NCBI GenBank assembly: GCA_013397695.1
Contig: VYZI01000124.1
Coordinates: 505,763 to 569,762 of the forward strand
Source of the DNA: Centropus unirufus
Taxonomy: Eukaryota; Chordata; Aves; Cuculiformes; Centropidae
Direction of reading: 5' to 3'
DNA: 64,000 bases
The position numbers and the translations under genes were made by a program. Under the pieces are notes generated by a model. The model did no database searches, was not told the origin of the DNA, and was given only the letters and a program-made list of their open reading frames with translations. Shown here in pieces: positions 60,801-64,000 of the stretch. Positions within the stretch are counted from its first letter, which is position 1. Each line of letters begins with the position of its first letter.

Positions 60801-62478
60801 TTTATAGGTTCAGTTTTACTGATTATTGCTAGAAGCTGCACAGACTGAAGGAGACAAATGTGTCTTTTTCCTTACACAGGTACAACAGATTTCTTTCTGT
60901 AGCAATCAAGGAGGAAGACAGCTACTCTGCAGAGATCTCCCTCAAGGTGTCCAGAACGGAGGGAAAATCAGTCATGACATTTCTCTTTGCTGACAGCAGC
61001 AGCTGGTAGGAGCAGAGCTATATCATTTTATGAAGGATACAGCAAGGTACAGGTGTTCTGCAGCACTATATAGGACCTTTGTTTTGCACAGGACCCTACT
61101 AAGGTATCTTCATTGAGGTGCGTCCTCTTGAAGATACGTAACTAAGGTACAACCCATGCCTATGAAAGTGGAGAAGAATCTAAGGGTTTATTTCTTTGTT
61201 TCTTTCTTTTGTTTGGGTTTTGTTTTGGTTTTTTTTGTAGGCCTTAAATTATCCTTTCCTGTAAATTCTGGAATTCCAGGTGCATCTCTGCTGCACTCAA
61301 GGAGTGTGTCACAAGGTTTTTGATGGCTGTCCAATTAGTAAGATGCTTGCAGGCAAAATTCCAAACCACGGCATAAGTGATCATTGTGTTAGTGGTCAGA
61401 TCAGCTACTTATATTTTCAGTTTAGGTATCTATTACTTTTCTCCTTTATTCCTTGTCCAATTAATTGTTTTGGTAATATTCTAAATTAAGTGGTTAGTAC
61501 TCTTTTTTGTCAAAATACAAAGAAAAACTTCCAACAGAATTGTTACACCTGCAAAATGTGACAAAGATTTATCCAACAAAGCTAAGCTATGGGAATGCTG
61601 AGTACAGTGAAACATTTATCATGAAATAAAAATCTTCAACTATGATAGCAACTCAGTTTATGCCCAGACTGTGAGAAACCCAGAGACACGAACAAATTCT
61701 TTTGCATTTGCGTAATTTCTTCTGTGCCACACCAATCTTCTCTAGCATGATTGGCTTAGAGGACAGATTGCTGTTCGCTGCCTCATGTGATAATGTAATT
61801 TATAAGTGTTTACATTTAGCACTTATAAACTGAAACTTAACATTTACTTTTATAAGTATTTCCACTATTTGTTTCTCACCATTTTTACACATACATAAGA
61901 CAAACACAGAAACATGAGCACAAGCACACTGTATTTGTACATGTATATATATTTATTTATTTCTATATAGAGACACTCAGACATATAAATAAGCCTTATA
62001 TGCAGACAAATACTACATATATCTGTATGTATAAATATGAATTGGTCTCAGTTGAGCGCCATACTGATCTTTTGCTCTGGATTTATATGTTAGTTCTGCT
62101 AAAGCTTCTGAAAGGGAGAAAAGATGTAAAATAGCATGAATATTTCTTAAGAACTGTATTGTCAGTGTTGTTGAGAGCATCTTTTCAATAATGTATATTC
62201 TTTGGCTGGCTGTGCACTAAAGCTTGAATAAGAGAGAGAAGATTAACACAGCTCCTAAAAGCTAATACTATGCACCTTCTGAAATACACTTTCCAAAGCA
62301 CAAAGAACATCTGAGGAGTCCCTTTGTAGCAGAACTGTTCTGTGTGGTTGCTAAATAAGCTGTGGATAGAGGAGAACGTGGGAACAGACAGCATGCAACT
62401 AAAACCCAGGAAGAAACAGAAGGGGAAAACTGAGATTTTTTTTTTACATGATGATCATTACATTCCAGTTGATTTCTT
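60801..62478 (+). other. Non-coding flank, no gene seen
   Basis: AT-rich DNA with a T-rich run near 61190-61235 and a TATATATTTATTTATT low-complexity stretch at about 61940-61968. No feature beyond that is supported. Confidence 0.55.
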
Positions 62479-63396
62479 CTATGTAATTTTCTTCTCTGCA
62501 GCCTTTTTGGTTTCTCTGTATTTGACAGTTTTTTTCTTCACTTGTGAACTGCCTTTAAACTCACTCTTCAACTTATGCTTTATGAAGAACCCTTTGGTAT
62601 ATGAGATTTTTGTGGAATGCCTGAAATGAGGATTTCTCTCATACATGAGGTGATATATTTGCATATAGCAGCCCAAAAGGGCAGTGTCCATTGCCACTAA
62701 TGATCCTCGGTTCATTTCTCTAACTGTTTCAAAGAGATCTGGCTGACATGAGCCATATAAAGGAAACTGGCATTCAGCAATAGCCTTCTCTGTCTCACCA
62801 ATAGTGAACTGCGCCATTTCCCTTCTTGGGTGCCATTCCACTTGCACCTGGCTGCTGCCTTGAAATATTACAAGCCCACAGTTTGCTTCTTCTATTGTTT
62901 ATATACAGCTTAGGTATCCTGAGTCAATAATGGAAAGACATGAAAAATCTCATGTCAAATTCAAGAACTAGGATCAGGAGCTGCAGAGCTCTGGACCATG
63001 ACTGTAAGCCTGGACATGTAAGCAGTGTATAGGTAGCCTATAAGCCACATACTCTATATTCCTTACATGGCTCCAGTCACCCACATATACTTGCCCTTTC
63101 TGAGACAGTTCTGGTATAAATAAAAGGTTACATCCATTTAGATCTACTAATCTATCCATCCTTTCCTGAGGTCATAAACTGTAATATTTCTCCCAAGGTG
63201 AGGAGGAAAGGTTGAGAGACATATCTCCACCCATTCCTCCAAATAAAGGGCAAGTCACCCATGACCTATGAATGGGTTCCCTGACTGAATATGAGCAGTT
63301 CCTTTGTGCTAACCAAGCTCCCTTCCTTGTAGTACCGCCAGCTACTCCCCTTCTGCCAGACACATTAACTCTGTATATAAAGTGACTACTTTTCAT
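62479..63396 (-). pseudogene. Decayed antisense open stretch of unknown origin
   Basis: Three open segments (63396-63172, 63159-62974 and 62898-62479) lie in one and the same minus-strand frame across about 920 bases. They are interrupted by only about five stop codons, at 63172-63174, 62974-62976, two shortly after and one at 62899-62901; AT-rich DNA would normally give roughly three times as many. The last segment is open for 139 codons and has a protein-like mix including Trp, Cys, Met and His, ending in a lysine-rich tail. I recognise no family. It may be a retrocopy, a retroelement or viral relic, or chance. Confidence 0.25.
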
Positions 63397-64000
63397 GCTT
63401 ATACTGTAGTTCTGCAGAGTCAGAACCTCTGTGTTTTACCATAATTTGTAGTGGTTAGTTTATGTACTTTGTTTTTTGTTTTTGGTAGGACTCTGACTTA
63501 CTTATTGCTCAAGATGAAAAGAAAACATGGCAGAGTATTATTTCATGCAGAGTGAACCTGATGTTTCCTTCTTTTAAATACCTGCCTTTGCAATTTAAAG
63601 CATATTTTACAGTGGATTTTCAAGATTTGGTTTTAATCCATAATATTACACACATATTGCTGAATAAATTTCTGATATTCAGATATACAAGAGCATAAAG
63701 AGTGCATATTATCCTAGAATTTGTTAGTAATCTTCATTGTTTTCCAGCTAGAGATCATCCCTGCTAGTAGATGAAGTGACACAAGTAATAAAGTTCCTTC
63801 TAGTTTTGAAAGTTTCTGTAACAGACTAATCTGAGTTTCAAAGTCAAGAATATGTGTGTAGCAGGAGAATTAGGAAAGAATTAGGAAACAAAAGGCAGAA
63901 CCTGTGCCAGTACAAAATGTATTTTAAATAAACATGGGCCAAAACATAAAGGTTCTATTCAGGTTTGGCGCATATAGATATAAATACAGTAAATACAATC
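63397..64000 (+). other. Non-coding flank, no gene seen
   Basis: AT-rich sequence to the window end, without recognisable repeats or open frames of note. Confidence 0.6.

Overview
This window is vertebrate, almost certainly avian, nuclear DNA. It is AT-rich, intron-dominated sequence with no bacterial gene organisation. Two antisense fragments of CR1 LINE retrotransposons, in the truncated form typical of birds, lie at about 25.68-25.93 kb and 53.23-53.66 kb. The only protein-coding gene I can support is FLRT2 (fibronectin leucine-rich transmembrane protein 2), encoded on the + strand by one uninterrupted exon at 49375-51360.

Layout. (1) 1 to about 1950 is a CpG-rich, purine-tract-rich promoter region. 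It probably contains the non-coding first exon of FLRT2; the best splice donors are after 1781, with weaker alternatives after 1277 and 1922. (2) About 1.8-48.96 kb is a long first intron with no convincing exon. It holds low-complexity tracts, short tandem duplications, one clear CR1 fragment, and several stretches with clustered homeodomain/TALE-like sites that could be regulatory. (3) 48957-49374 is the 5' UTR part of the last exon, preceded by a strong acceptor, with another good acceptor 105 bases upstream. It carries three short upstream ORFs. (4) 49375-51360 is the FLRT2 coding sequence, 661 residues, ending in three consecutive in-frame stop codons. (5) The 3' UTR begins at 51361. It contains the second CR1 and has a good poly(A) signal at 53913, with others further down, so its end is not fixed by sequence alone. 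(6) About 54-64 kb is non-coding flank or further 3' UTR. It includes an LTR-like segment at about 60.27-60.80 kb and a decayed antisense open stretch at 62479-63396 of unknown origin.

FLRT2 is a cell-surface adhesion and guidance protein. The sequence suggests control at three levels: a CpG-island promoter with a large, possibly enhancer-bearing intron, a 5' leader with short uORFs, and a long 3' UTR. I found no CRISPR array, operon, RNA gene or new enzymatic system. The most interesting items are the relics at 60-63 kb and the leader architecture of FLRT2.
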